Notes under the pieces: model-generated
What the model was told of the DNA's origin: nothing
The model's input: the letters and a program-made list of their open reading frames with translations, nothing else
Databases searched by the model: none
Program-made: the position numbers and the translations under genes
In this document: positions 7,138 to 12,672 of the stretch, one piece after another
Position numbering within the stretch: the first letter of the stretch is position 1
Layout: every line of letters begins with the position of its first letter
NCBI GenBank assembly: GCA_002338605.1
Contig: DDIP01000022.1
Coordinates: forward strand, 448 to 13,119
DNA: 12,672 nt
From: Proteobacteria bacterium UBA1847
GTDB taxonomy: Bacteria > Pseudomonadota > Gammaproteobacteria > Steroidobacterales > Woeseiaceae
Reading direction: 5' to 3'

Positions 7138-8061
7138 TTATCGTTGGCGTTTACAGTCCCGCTCCCACTCAGGCTCGCCCTGGAAACGCTCAACCAGGAA
7201 GTCGATAAAGGCTCTGACGCGAAGCGAAAGATGCCGGGTCGGCGGATACACCACGTACGCGGGTGACGCCGGCCAGTCATACTCAGTCAGTATCGGCACC
7301 AGGGCGCCACTGCGAATCGCCTGCGATGCGATAAACATCGGCTGCATGATCAAGCCTGCGCCGAGTGCCGCAGCATTGCAAAGATAATCTCCGCTACTCG
7401 CCCTCATCACGCTTTTGACCTTAAGATTTCTTTGTTTGCCGTCCGCATCGCGATACATCCACGTATTCGGTTCTGCAAGGTTTGAAAAGACAAGGCACCG
7501 ATGCTCCTGGAGATCATCCGGCGTTCGTGGCTCGCCGTGCACCGACAGGTAGTGCGGCGATGCGGCAACGACGGAGCGGCTCTCAAACAGGCGGCGTGCA
7601 ATCAGCGATGAATCCTCAAGATGGCCGATACGCAGTGCGCAATCAAAATTGTTGTCAATCAGATCAACGCGGCGATCGTTGAGGTCCAGGTCGAATTCGA
7701 TTTGCGGATGCTGCCTGTTAAACGCTGCGATCGGTTTGCTCATGTGGCGCACGCCGAAGGACAGCGGCAAGGCAACCCTCAGCGTTCCGCGGAGTTCGCC
7801 GTGCTGTCGCTGCACGCCAGCCTCGGCCTCTTCGAGATCCGCAAGTATTCGCTTGCCGTGCTCATAGAAGCCACGGCCTGCGTCCGTCAGGCTCAATACC
7901 CGGGTCGTGCGATGCAGAAGCTGGACCCCGAGGCGCGCCTCGAGGCCCGAGACCCGGCGACTGACCGCCGATTTTGCCGCATCAAGGCGCCCCGCCGCCG
8001 CAGTAAAGCTGCCGGTGTCGACGACGGCAACAAAGGCCTGAAACTCCTCAAATTTGTTCAT
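7138..8061 (-). CDS. LysR-type transcriptional regulator
   Basis: This 307-residue protein has the LysR layout. An N-terminal winged helix-turn-helix spans about 3-62 (FVAVVDTGSFTAAAGRL at 10-26, AVSRRVSGLEARLG at 32-45, then LLHRTTRVLSLTDAG at 48-62). A linker helix follows, then a periplasmic-binding-protein-like effector domain at about 88-295 (RGTLRVALPLSFG near 91-103). The start is ATG 8061; the frame could extend to 8100, but the added residues (MMLLLVCSSYRNN) precede the normal LysR N-terminus MNKFEEFQAF and are rejected. No strong Shine-Dalgarno is visible. It is transcribed away from the pirin gene, and palindromes in the shared spacer are the likely operators, so its target is probably the pirin unit and itself. 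The neighbourhood is analogous to E. coli yhaJ-yhaK, but the DNA-binding domain looks more like the AaeR/DmlR group than YhaJ. The effector is unknown; a quinone- or phenol-type compound would fit the pirin. Confidence 0.94.
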   Translation of the reverse strand: MNKFEEFQAFVAVVDTGSFTAAAGRLDAAKSAVSRRVSGLEARLGVQLLHRTTRVLSLTDAGRGFYEHGKRILADLEEAEAGVQRQHGELRGTLRVALPLSFGVRHMSKPIAAFNRQHPQIEFDLDLNDRRVDLIDNNFDCALRIGHLEDSSLIARRLFESRSVVAASPHYLSVHGEPRTPDDLQEHRCLVFSNLAEPNTWMYRDADGKQRNLKVKSVMRASSGDYLCNAAALGAGLIMQPMFIASQAIRSGALVPILTEYDWPASPAYVVYPPTRHLSLRVRAFIDFLVERFQGEPEWERDCKRQR

Positions 8062-8103
8062 ATTGTTGCGATAACTGGAACATACTAATAACAGCATCAT
8101 TAT

Positions 8104-8121
8104 TTATCACGAATTTGATAA
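8104..8121. promoter_or_regulatory. Perfect palindrome, candidate LysR operator
   Basis: TTATCA and TGATAA form a perfect 6+6 inverted repeat around a 6-base AT-rich centre, 43-60 bases upstream of the LysR start. Its core is ATC-N8-GAT, close to but one base shorter than the common LysR-type ATC-N9-GAT/T-N11-A pattern. Position between the divergent genes supports an autoregulatory and target-activating site. Binding is inferred. Confidence 0.5.
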
Positions 8122-8133
8122 CAGTGAAACTGT
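8121..8133. promoter_or_regulatory. Second small palindrome, candidate LysR activation half-site
   Basis: ACAGT-GAA-ACTGT is a perfect 5+5 inverted repeat adjoining the larger palindrome, sharing base 8121. LysR regulators usually occupy two neighbouring sites (recognition and activation), and the two palindromes could be that pair. It also overlaps the start of the azoreductase-like open frame. Confidence 0.3.
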
Positions 8134-8297
8134 CGGTCCGGGCCCTGCATCTCGCGCTATCATTCGTCGGCATTGATGATGTCGGGATTATTGCGGTGAC
8201 GGGTGCGGATACGGCGTCCGTGAATCGAGCCCATGCGAGAATTGCCGATCTCATTCATCTTTCGGCCAGGGTGCCCAATGGCAACCCGGGCGCGTGA
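8124..8297 (+). pseudogene. Remnant of FMN-dependent NADH-azoreductase (C-terminal end)
   Basis: This 57-codon open frame begins at GTG 8124 (or TTG 8115) and stops 20 bases before the pirin ATG. Its product, from about residue 9 on, resembles the C-terminal end of AzoR/AcpD-type azoreductases: ALSFVGIDDVGIIAVTGAD corresponds to the family's 'fLGFiGitDV.....EG' strand-helix, and the following ASVNRAHARIADLIHLSA matches its closing Ala-rich helix. The catalytic flavodoxin-like body of about 150 residues is absent. The first codons read M-K-L, the usual N-terminus of azoreductases, so an in-frame internal deletion joining start to tail is possible. No Shine-Dalgarno is visible. LysR, azoreductase and pirin genes are often neighbours, which supports the reading. 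Alternatively this is chance coding-like sequence in the leader. Judged by eye only. Confidence 0.5.
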
Positions 8298-8302
8298 AAA
8301 TC

Positions 8303-8307
8303 AGGAG
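8303..8307 (+). promoter_or_regulatory. Ribosome binding site deciding the pirin start
   Basis: AGGAG lies 10 bases before ATG 8318. It lies downstream of the GTG at 8294 that opens the longest frame, so it excludes that start and supports 8318. Confidence 0.6.
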
Positions 8308-8317
8308 CAGAACATTG

Positions 8318-9013
8318 ATGGAGATTATTCCCTCAGCGACTCGCGGCAGCGCCGATCACGGCTGGTTGAAAGCAAAGCATACGTTTTCTTTTGCCGGCTA
8401 TTACAATCCCGAGCGCGTGCAGTTCGGGCCGCTGCGTGTCATTAACGAAGATCGTATCGCGCCGGGACAGGGCTTTGGCCTGCACCCTCACAAAGACATG
8501 GAAATCCTGACCTACCCTATTTCGGGTTCGATCGAACACAAGGACAACCTCGGCAACGGCACCGTCATTCGTGCCGGGGACGTGCAGCGCATGACGGCGG
8601 GTCGTGGTGTCCAGCACAGCGAATTCAATCATTCGAAAACCGACGAGCTGCACCTGCTGCAGATCTGGATCTTTCCCGAGCAAAAAGATCTCGATCCGGG
8701 TTACGAACAGACGGCTTTCTCACGCGAGCAAAAGCTGAACCAGCTTCGACTGATCGCATCTCGCGACGGGCGCGACGGTTCAGTGACGATTCACCAGCGC
8801 GCTGACATTTACGCGAGTGTCCTGGAGACCGGCAACAGCGTTCTGCACGCCGTTGAGGGCGACCACAAGATTTTCGTCCAGGTTGTCAGCGGCAAGCTCC
8901 TGCTGAATGAGCAGACCTTAAGTGCGGGCGATGGCGTGCAAATCGAGGGCGAGAATCGGTTGGCGATCAAGGCTAAGATGGATGCCGAGTTTTTGTTGTT
9001 CGACATGGGCTAG
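8318..9013 (+). CDS. Pirin-family bicupin, probable quercetin 2,3-dioxygenase (YhhW/YhaK type)
   Basis: This 231-residue cytoplasmic protein has the size of E. coli YhhW. Pirins are two-domain cupins with one metal (Fe or another divalent ion) in the N-terminal domain, and YhhW/YhaK-type members have quercetinase activity or act as redox sensors. The full metal ligand set is visible: His56 and His58 in GLHPHKDME, His100 and Glu102 in GRGVQHSEF. Other family marks are the N-terminal ADHGWLKAKHTFSF (12-25) and VINEDRIAPG (41-50). The C-terminal cupin (about 130-231) lacks an equivalent set of ligands, as usual. It follows the azoreductase remnant and faces the LysR gene across the palindromes, so it is probably LysR-controlled. 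Quercetin as the physiological substrate is only a family inference; a quinol or flavonoid-like compound is equally possible. Confidence 0.93.
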   Translation: MEIIPSATRGSADHGWLKAKHTFSFAGYYNPERVQFGPLRVINEDRIAPGQGFGLHPHKDMEILTYPISGSIEHKDNLGNGTVIRAGDVQRMTAGRGVQHSEFNHSKTDELHLLQIWIFPEQKDLDPGYEQTAFSREQKLNQLRLIASRDGRDGSVTIHQRADIYASVLETGNSVLHAVEGDHKIFVQVVSGKLLLNEQTLSAGDGVQIEGENRLAIKAKMDAEFLLFDMG

Positions 9014-9022
9014 GCGTCCTGC

Positions 9023-10882
9023 ATGAAGCGCACCTTTGTTTTTGTCCTGGTTGTTGCCTTCGCCGCCTGTGATGACGGCGAGTCGGCTTCGGGCACCTCG
9101 CCGCCGCCCGCCGGCGTTTTGCGAATATCCAAAGTCCAGGGCTCCGGTGATGCCAGTCCGTTTGATGGACAGACGGTTACTGTGTCCGGAATCGTCAGTG
9201 GTGATTTTCAGGACACTGATGCTGACACGACACGCGACCTCGGCGGTTTTTACCTGCAGCAGGAAACTCCCGATTCGAATGCGCTGTCTTCGGAAGGCAT
9301 ATTCGTATTCGACGGCAACCATTCTGTGGCAGACGTCAGTATCGGCGACCGCGTCGAAGTCACCGGTGTTGTCGGAGAGTATTACGGCGAGACACAGATC
9401 AGGGCAACGTCTGTCGCTGTTGTCGGTAGTGGCACGATTCAGCCGATCGATGTAAATCTTCCGGCAAGCGGTGTGGTGACAAATTCAGATGGTGAGCCCG
9501 TCGCAGATCTCGAGCGCTACGAGGGAATGCTCGTTCGCTTTCCACAGGTGCTGACCATCAGAAGCCTGCGGTTTCTCGAACAGTTCGGTGAGGTCGGCCT
9601 CTCACAGGGTGGGCGCATCTTCCAGTTCACCAACGACAATGTCCCGGATGCCGCAGCGTATGCTGCGCATGTGAACGCGATTGCTGCGCGCACGATTGTG
9701 CTCGATGATGGGCAGCGATCGGCCTTCCCGGCGCCGATTCCATACCTGTCTGCAGGCTCTTCCCCATCCTATTCTATTCGAGTCGGCGACTCGATCAGCG
9801 GCGCAACCGGCAACCTTCGTTATTCCCGCGGCAGCGGCGGCGGCGGAGACGAAACCTGGCGCCTGATGCCAGCCAAAGCACCCGTATTCAGCAGCGACAA
9901 CCCACGCCCCGACGCACCCACCCGGATGGGGACGACTCGCGTCGCCAGCGCGAATGTATTGAATTTTTTTTCCGGTATCGACGATGGTCAGCCGACTTGC
10001 GGACCTGTCGGTACTGACAATTGCCGCGGCGCCGACAGCGCTGCCGAACACAATCGCCAGACTGCGAAAATCAGCACTGCATTGGCGATCATGTCTGCCG
10101 ATATCGTCGGCTTGATCGAACTTGAGAACAACACGAGGGCATCAATCAGCGCACTGGTCAATGCGCTGAACGAACGAGTCGGTGCGATCCGGTATGCGTT
10201 CGTCGATACCGGAAGCATCGGTGACGACGCGATCAAGACCGGCTTCGTTTACGATGTAACGAAGATAAAACTCAGTGGACCATTTGCACTGCTCGATAAA
10301 TCCGTGGATTCGCGATTCGATGATTCGCGCAATCGTCCGGCTCTGGCGCAGACCTTCGAAGTGCAAAGCAGTGGCGCGAAATTGACTGTCATCGTGAATC
10401 ATCTCAAATCGAAAGGGTCGAGTTGTGATACGGACGGTGACCCGAATACCGGTGACGGCCAGGGCAACTGCAATGTCATACGCCGTGATGCGGCGGCTGC
10501 GATTGCTGACTGGAATGCAACAGACCCGACCGGAAGTGGTGATCCCGACTTCCTGGTCATCGGTGACCTCAATGCCTACAGGATGGAAGATCCACTGACC
10601 GCGTTAAAAGACGGTGGTTTGATCAACCTGCTTTCGAACACACACGAACCGTACTCATTCAATTTCGATGGTCAATCCGGCGCTCTCGATCATGCACTGG
10701 CAACCGCCAGTCTCGCCGGACAGGTGACACAAACCGTCGAATGGCATATCAACTCCGACGAGCCGGCATTGCTTGACTACAACCTCGAAAATGGCCGGAA
10801 TGCGGCGTTGTTCGACCCCGATTCGCCGTATCGGGCCGCCGATCACGATCCAATTATTGTGGATTTCAACCTGACAGACTGA
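9023..10882 (+). CDS. ExeM/NucH-type endonuclease (endonuclease/exonuclease/phosphatase fold), predicted lipoprotein
   Basis: This 619-residue exported protein is of the extracellular DNase family ExeM/NucH, which degrades extracellular DNA for nutrients or biofilm dispersal. The signal peptide ends AFAAC, giving probable lipidation at Cys16, with Asp at +2 and +3. An OB-fold domain lies at about 32-135 (QTVTVSGIVSGDF, GGFYLQQ). The C-terminal nuclease domain at about 305-617 carries the catalytic set: Asn311 in SANVLNFF, Glu366 in GLIELENN, His460 in VNHLKSKG, Asp515/Asn517 in IGDLNAY, and Asp607/His608 in AADHDP. Four cysteines (326, 334, 468, 483) could form disulfides; a D-T-D-G-D loop at 469-473 may bind calcium. 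There is no C-terminal sorting tail (GlyGly-CTERM, LPXTG) although many homologues have one. ATG 9023 lies 9 bases after the pirin stop, with only a weak ribosome site, so cotranscription is likely. Confidence 0.9.
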   Translation: MKRTFVFVLVVAFAACDDGESASGTSPPPAGVLRISKVQGSGDASPFDGQTVTVSGIVSGDFQDTDADTTRDLGGFYLQQETPDSNALSSEGIFVFDGNHSVADVSIGDRVEVTGVVGEYYGETQIRATSVAVVGSGTIQPIDVNLPASGVVTNSDGEPVADLERYEGMLVRFPQVLTIRSLRFLEQFGEVGLSQGGRIFQFTNDNVPDAAAYAAHVNAIAARTIVLDDGQRSAFPAPIPYLSAGSSPSYSIRVGDSISGATGNLRYSRGSGGGGDETWRLMPAKAPVFSSDNPRPDAPTRMGTTRVASANVLNFFSGIDDGQPTCGPVGTDNCRGADSAAEHNRQTAKISTALAIMSADIVGLIELENNTRASISALVNALNERVGAIRYAFVDTGSIGDDAIKTGFVYDVTKIKLSGPFALLDKSVDSRFDDSRNRPALAQTFEVQSSGAKLTVIVNHLKSKGSSCDTDGDPNTGDGQGNCNVIRRDAAAAIADWNATDPTGSGDPDFLVIGDLNAYRMEDPLTALKDGGLINLLSNTHEPYSFNFDGQSGALDHALATASLAGQVTQTVEWHINSDEPALLDYNLENGRNAALFDPDSPYRAADHDPIIVDFNLTD

Positions 10883-10890
10883 GGAGACCT

Positions 10891-10928
10891 ATTGCGGCGA
10901 CGGGGGCGCAAACCCGTCAATTCGCAAT
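10891..10928 (+). repeat. Two-tier hairpin just after the nuclease gene
   Basis: ATTGCG pairs with CGCAAT (outer arms) and GACGGG with CCCGTC (inner arms, 8-base loop); 2 and 4 unpaired bases separate the tiers. It begins 8 bases after the nuclease stop. No T-tract follows, so a classic intrinsic terminator is doubtful; a 3'-end-protecting or Rho-linked structure is possible. Confidence 0.45.
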
Positions 10929-10979
10929 GCTCGTGCGCGCACCGGCGCACAAGACCGTCGATTCGTGTCATTATGCGCG
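10905..10979. repeat. Imperfect tandem repeat, period about 40
   Basis: Two copies (10905-10939 and 10944-10979) share GGCGCA at the start, CCGTC-[A/G]-ATTCG in the middle and TGCGCG at the end, with one or two single-base gaps. The GTGCGC/GCGCAC inverted repeat at 10933-10950 spans the junction. Its role is unknown; it may be a decayed intergenic repeat element. Confidence 0.4.
10933..10950. repeat. Small GC-rich hairpin in the nuclease/permease spacer
   Basis: GTGCGC and GCGCAC form a perfect 6-base stem with a 6-base loop. A third, weaker inverted repeat, CTGAA-N10-TTCAG, follows at 10981-11000. Together with the upstream hairpin these fill most of the 163-base spacer. No clear promoter for the permease gene was found. 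Confidence 0.4.
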
Positions 10980-11045
10980 TCTGAAACCGGGGCGATTCAG
11001 TCTCGTGTTCCTAGCCGACAATAACAATCAATAAGCGGTGACCTG

Positions 11046-12443
11046 GTGGCCAACTCAGAAGCGTCCAAAAGACACCTCGTTCGTGCACTGACACTGATAC
11101 CGGCCGCCGCCATCATCCTTGCAAATATCATCGGGACTGGCGTCTTCGTCAAGGCGCGCGTGATGACCTGCAATGTCGGCAGTCCGGAGATGGTCCTGAC
11201 AGTGTGGTTGCTTGCCGGTCTGCTCACCCTGGCCGGCGCGCTCGTCTACGCCGAACTCGGCGCGATGATGCCGCGTTCGGGCGGTGAATTTAATTTCATC
11301 GGCGCAGCGTTCGGGCGACGCTGGGCATTTCTTTACGGGTGGACCAAGACCGTCGCGCTCGGTGCCTCTGTCGCTGCCGCCGCGATCATCATGGTCATCT
11401 TCTTGAACGACTTTACCGGCGGCTCGCTACCGCCCCTGGCATTGCAGATCCTGCCCTTCCTGGTGATCGCCGTTTCCACCTTCATCAACTTTCTGACGGT
11501 TCGATCCAGCGGCCAGTTTGTTACCGTACTGACCAGCATCAAAATCGCACTTGTCCTTCTCGTTGGCCTCGGCGCGTACTTGCTGGCCGATGGCTCGTGG
11601 AGCAATTACGCATTGGCCGGTGCAGCAGGTACCTGCGAGGGCGTACCCGACACGGCAAAACTTGGCATCAGCGGCTTCGGTGCGGCGATGCTCGGCGCGC
11701 TCTGGGGCTACAACGGATGGGCGATCATTGCGTCACTTGGCGGTGAAATAAAAAATCCGGGGCGTACGCTGCCAAGAGCACTGATTGGCGGCACATTACT
11801 TGTCATCGCGCTGTACCTGATGATCAATGCCGCGTATTTCTATGTGCTCACCCCACTCGAAGTCGCCAGTGTTCCCGAATCGTCATCGGTTGCGGCCGAG
11901 GCCGCGTCGCGATTTTTCGGCCCCGGAATCGTTGCGTTGATGTCCGCCGGTTTGATGATCTCTGCATTCGGAACGCTCCACACGACGCTTCTGACCGGGG
12001 CGCGTGTTCCGTTTGCCCTTGCCCGGGTCGGTTTGCTGCCGAAAGCGCTGGCCCTCATATCCGTAAACGCCGTGCCAACCGTTGCGGTACTCGTCATCGG
12101 TATCTGGTCAGTCGTGCTCACCGCAACCGGGACCTATGACATCCTGACGGACATCTATATTTTCGTTCTGTCGGTTTTCTTCTTCATGAGCGGTGCATCA
12201 CTGTTCGTGTTGCGGCGGACTGCGCCGGACGCCACTCGACCTTACCGCGTCTGGGGCTACCCGATCGTGCCGGGCCTGTTTCTTGTGGTTACCTTCTATC
12301 TGCTGGTCAATACTTTCCTCGCCACACCGATTCGCGCGATCGCAGGCATCGGCCTGATTATTCTCGGCTTACCGATTTACGAATACTTCACCCGCCGAGG
12401 TGGCGAGTTGCCGCAGCCGAACTGGCTGGGCGAGGAGGCCTAG
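11046..12443 (+). CDS. Amino-acid permease, APC superfamily (12 TM)
   Basis: This 465-residue inner-membrane transporter of the amino acid-polyamine-organocation superfamily (PF13520 type) probably imports or exchanges an amino acid. Family marks include the broken TM1 IIGTGVF (28-34), the TM2/loop motif YAELGAMMPRSGGEFNFIG (68-86), the TM6-loop signature GYNGWAIIASLGGEIKNPGR (221-240), GARVPFALARVGLLPK (318-333) and RPYRVWGYPIVP (398-409). Twelve helices can be placed between about 17 and 447. Translation starts at GTG 11046, preceded by GGTGA 4 bases away; no alternative start precedes TM1. It stands alone between a repeat-rich spacer and a convergent gene, so it is likely monocistronic. 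The loop motifs look closer to the LAT/SLC7-like branch than to polyamine antiporters; the substrate is not predictable. Confidence 0.94.
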   Translation: MANSEASKRHLVRALTLIPAAAIILANIIGTGVFVKARVMTCNVGSPEMVLTVWLLAGLLTLAGALVYAELGAMMPRSGGEFNFIGAAFGRRWAFLYGWTKTVALGASVAAAAIIMVIFLNDFTGGSLPPLALQILPFLVIAVSTFINFLTVRSSGQFVTVLTSIKIALVLLVGLGAYLLADGSWSNYALAGAAGTCEGVPDTAKLGISGFGAAMLGALWGYNGWAIIASLGGEIKNPGRTLPRALIGGTLLVIALYLMINAAYFYVLTPLEVASVPESSSVAAEAASRFFGPGIVALMSAGLMISAFGTLHTTLLTGARVPFALARVGLLPKALALISVNAVPTVAVLVIGIWSVVLTATGTYDILTDIYIFVLSVFFFMSGASLFVLRRTAPDATRPYRVWGYPIVPGLFLVVTFYLLVNTFLATPIRAIAGIGLIILGLPIYEYFTRRGGELPQPNWLGEEA

Positions 12444-12473
12444 CCCGAATCACCCAAGCGTGGATGCCGGGCT
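12442..12473. terminator. Candidate bidirectional hairpin between convergent genes
   Basis: AGCCCG and CGGGCT form a perfect 6-base stem overlapping the permease stop codon. Inside it ATCAC and GTGGAT can pair with one bulged G around the loop CCAAGC. The position between convergent genes suits a shared terminator, but neither strand shows a T-tract, so this is a weak call. Confidence 0.3.
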
Positions 12474-12502
12474 GATTAATGCAACCGTGTTGCTATTCAG
12501 AC

Positions 12503-12672
12503 TCAGTCTTGGACGTTTTCCCACAATGTGTCGCGACCGCTACGATGCTGCCAGATCAGCCACACGACGGCCAGCAATCCCAGCAACGCCGTGAACGTCA
12601 GGAACAGGAAGTAGTTCTGGTGGCCGACGACGCCGGGATTCGCATCGAGTATACGGCCGCCGATCGGCGCAA
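12503..12672 (-). CDS. C-terminal end of a membrane transporter, probably MFS (5' part outside window)
   Basis: Reading the minus strand from the right edge gives 55 residues then TGA (stop at 12505-12503). The fragment begins APIGGRILDANPG, then GHQNYFLFLTFTALLGLLAVVWLIW, a single terminal TM helix, and ends in a short polar cytoplasmic tail HRSGRDTLWENVQD. A GG-rich loop followed by N-Y-x-x-F and a final helix is the usual close of a major-facilitator transporter (TM11-TM12 loop and TM12). Subfamily and substrate cannot be judged from this piece. It converges on the amino-acid permease with 59 bases between the stops. Confidence 0.7.
   Translation of the reverse strand, partial: APIGGRILDANPGVVGHQNYFLFLTFTALLGLLAVVWLIWQHRSGRDTLWENVQD

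Noticed and set aside
8048..8254. 68-residue minus-strand frame upstream of LysR
   Set aside because: It overlaps the LysR N-terminus and the palindromes in a different frame, and the plus strand of the same stretch gives the better azoreductase-like reading.
9602..10051. 149-residue minus-strand frame inside the nuclease gene
   Set aside because: Antisense to an intact nuclease domain, no recognisable motifs.
12400..12594. 64-residue plus-strand frame over the permease end and the convergent gene
   Set aside because: It overlaps the permease C-terminus in another frame and runs antisense to the transporter tail; no ribosome site or family.
1..12672. Defence system, mobile element, CRISPR or biosynthetic cluster
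   Set aside because: I looked for transposase or integrase genes, spaced direct repeats, toxin-antitoxin pairs and phage genes and saw none; composition looks even along the window.

Overview
The window reads as chromosomal DNA of a moderately GC-rich Gram-negative bacterium. A gammaproteobacterium is most likely, inferred from the lipoboxes, the LolC/E-like permeases, the SO_2930-type diheme cytochrome and the LysR/pirin pair. No rRNA, tRNA, CRISPR array, insertion sequence or phage gene was seen. Gene density is high and most junctions are overlapping or only a few bases long.

Left part (1-7068, minus strand): seven co-oriented genes that look like one operon, read from right to left. They are a parallel beta-helix lipoprotein, a diheme c-type cytochrome lipoprotein (overlapping the former by one base), a small exported protein of unknown family, an AI-2E/PerM-family membrane protein, a LolA-like periplasmic protein of the 'outer membrane lipoprotein-sorting' type, and two FtsX/LolE-type ABC permeases, the second cut at the window edge. 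The beta-helix/cytochrome pair matches the conserved two-gene partnership of TIGR03805 and TIGR03806, whose function I do not know to be established. The unusual point is that this pair shares a run with a Lol-like transport module. No ABC ATPase is present; it would have to lie beyond base 1 or elsewhere. A sigma70-like -10 box sits just before the first gene.

Middle part (7138-10882): a LysR-type regulator (minus) diverges from a pirin-family cupin (plus). Their spacer carries two palindromes and a short open frame that looks like the C-terminal end of an FMN-dependent NADH-azoreductase, suggesting an ancestral lysR / azoR-pirin arrangement with most of azoR deleted in frame. A predicted lipoprotein nuclease of the ExeM/NucH type follows the pirin after 9 bases.

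Right part (10883-12672): a 163-base spacer rich in inverted and imperfect direct repeats, a 12-TM amino-acid permease of the APC superfamily (plus), and, convergent to it, the C-terminal end of a membrane transporter, probably MFS (minus), running off the right edge.

Several starts differ from the longest open frame: the beta-helix protein starts at 7068, the cytochrome at 5827, the LysR protein at 8061, the pirin at 8318 and the small exported protein probably at 4679. The AI-2E protein appears to start with TTG, and the second permease and the amino-acid permease with GTG.
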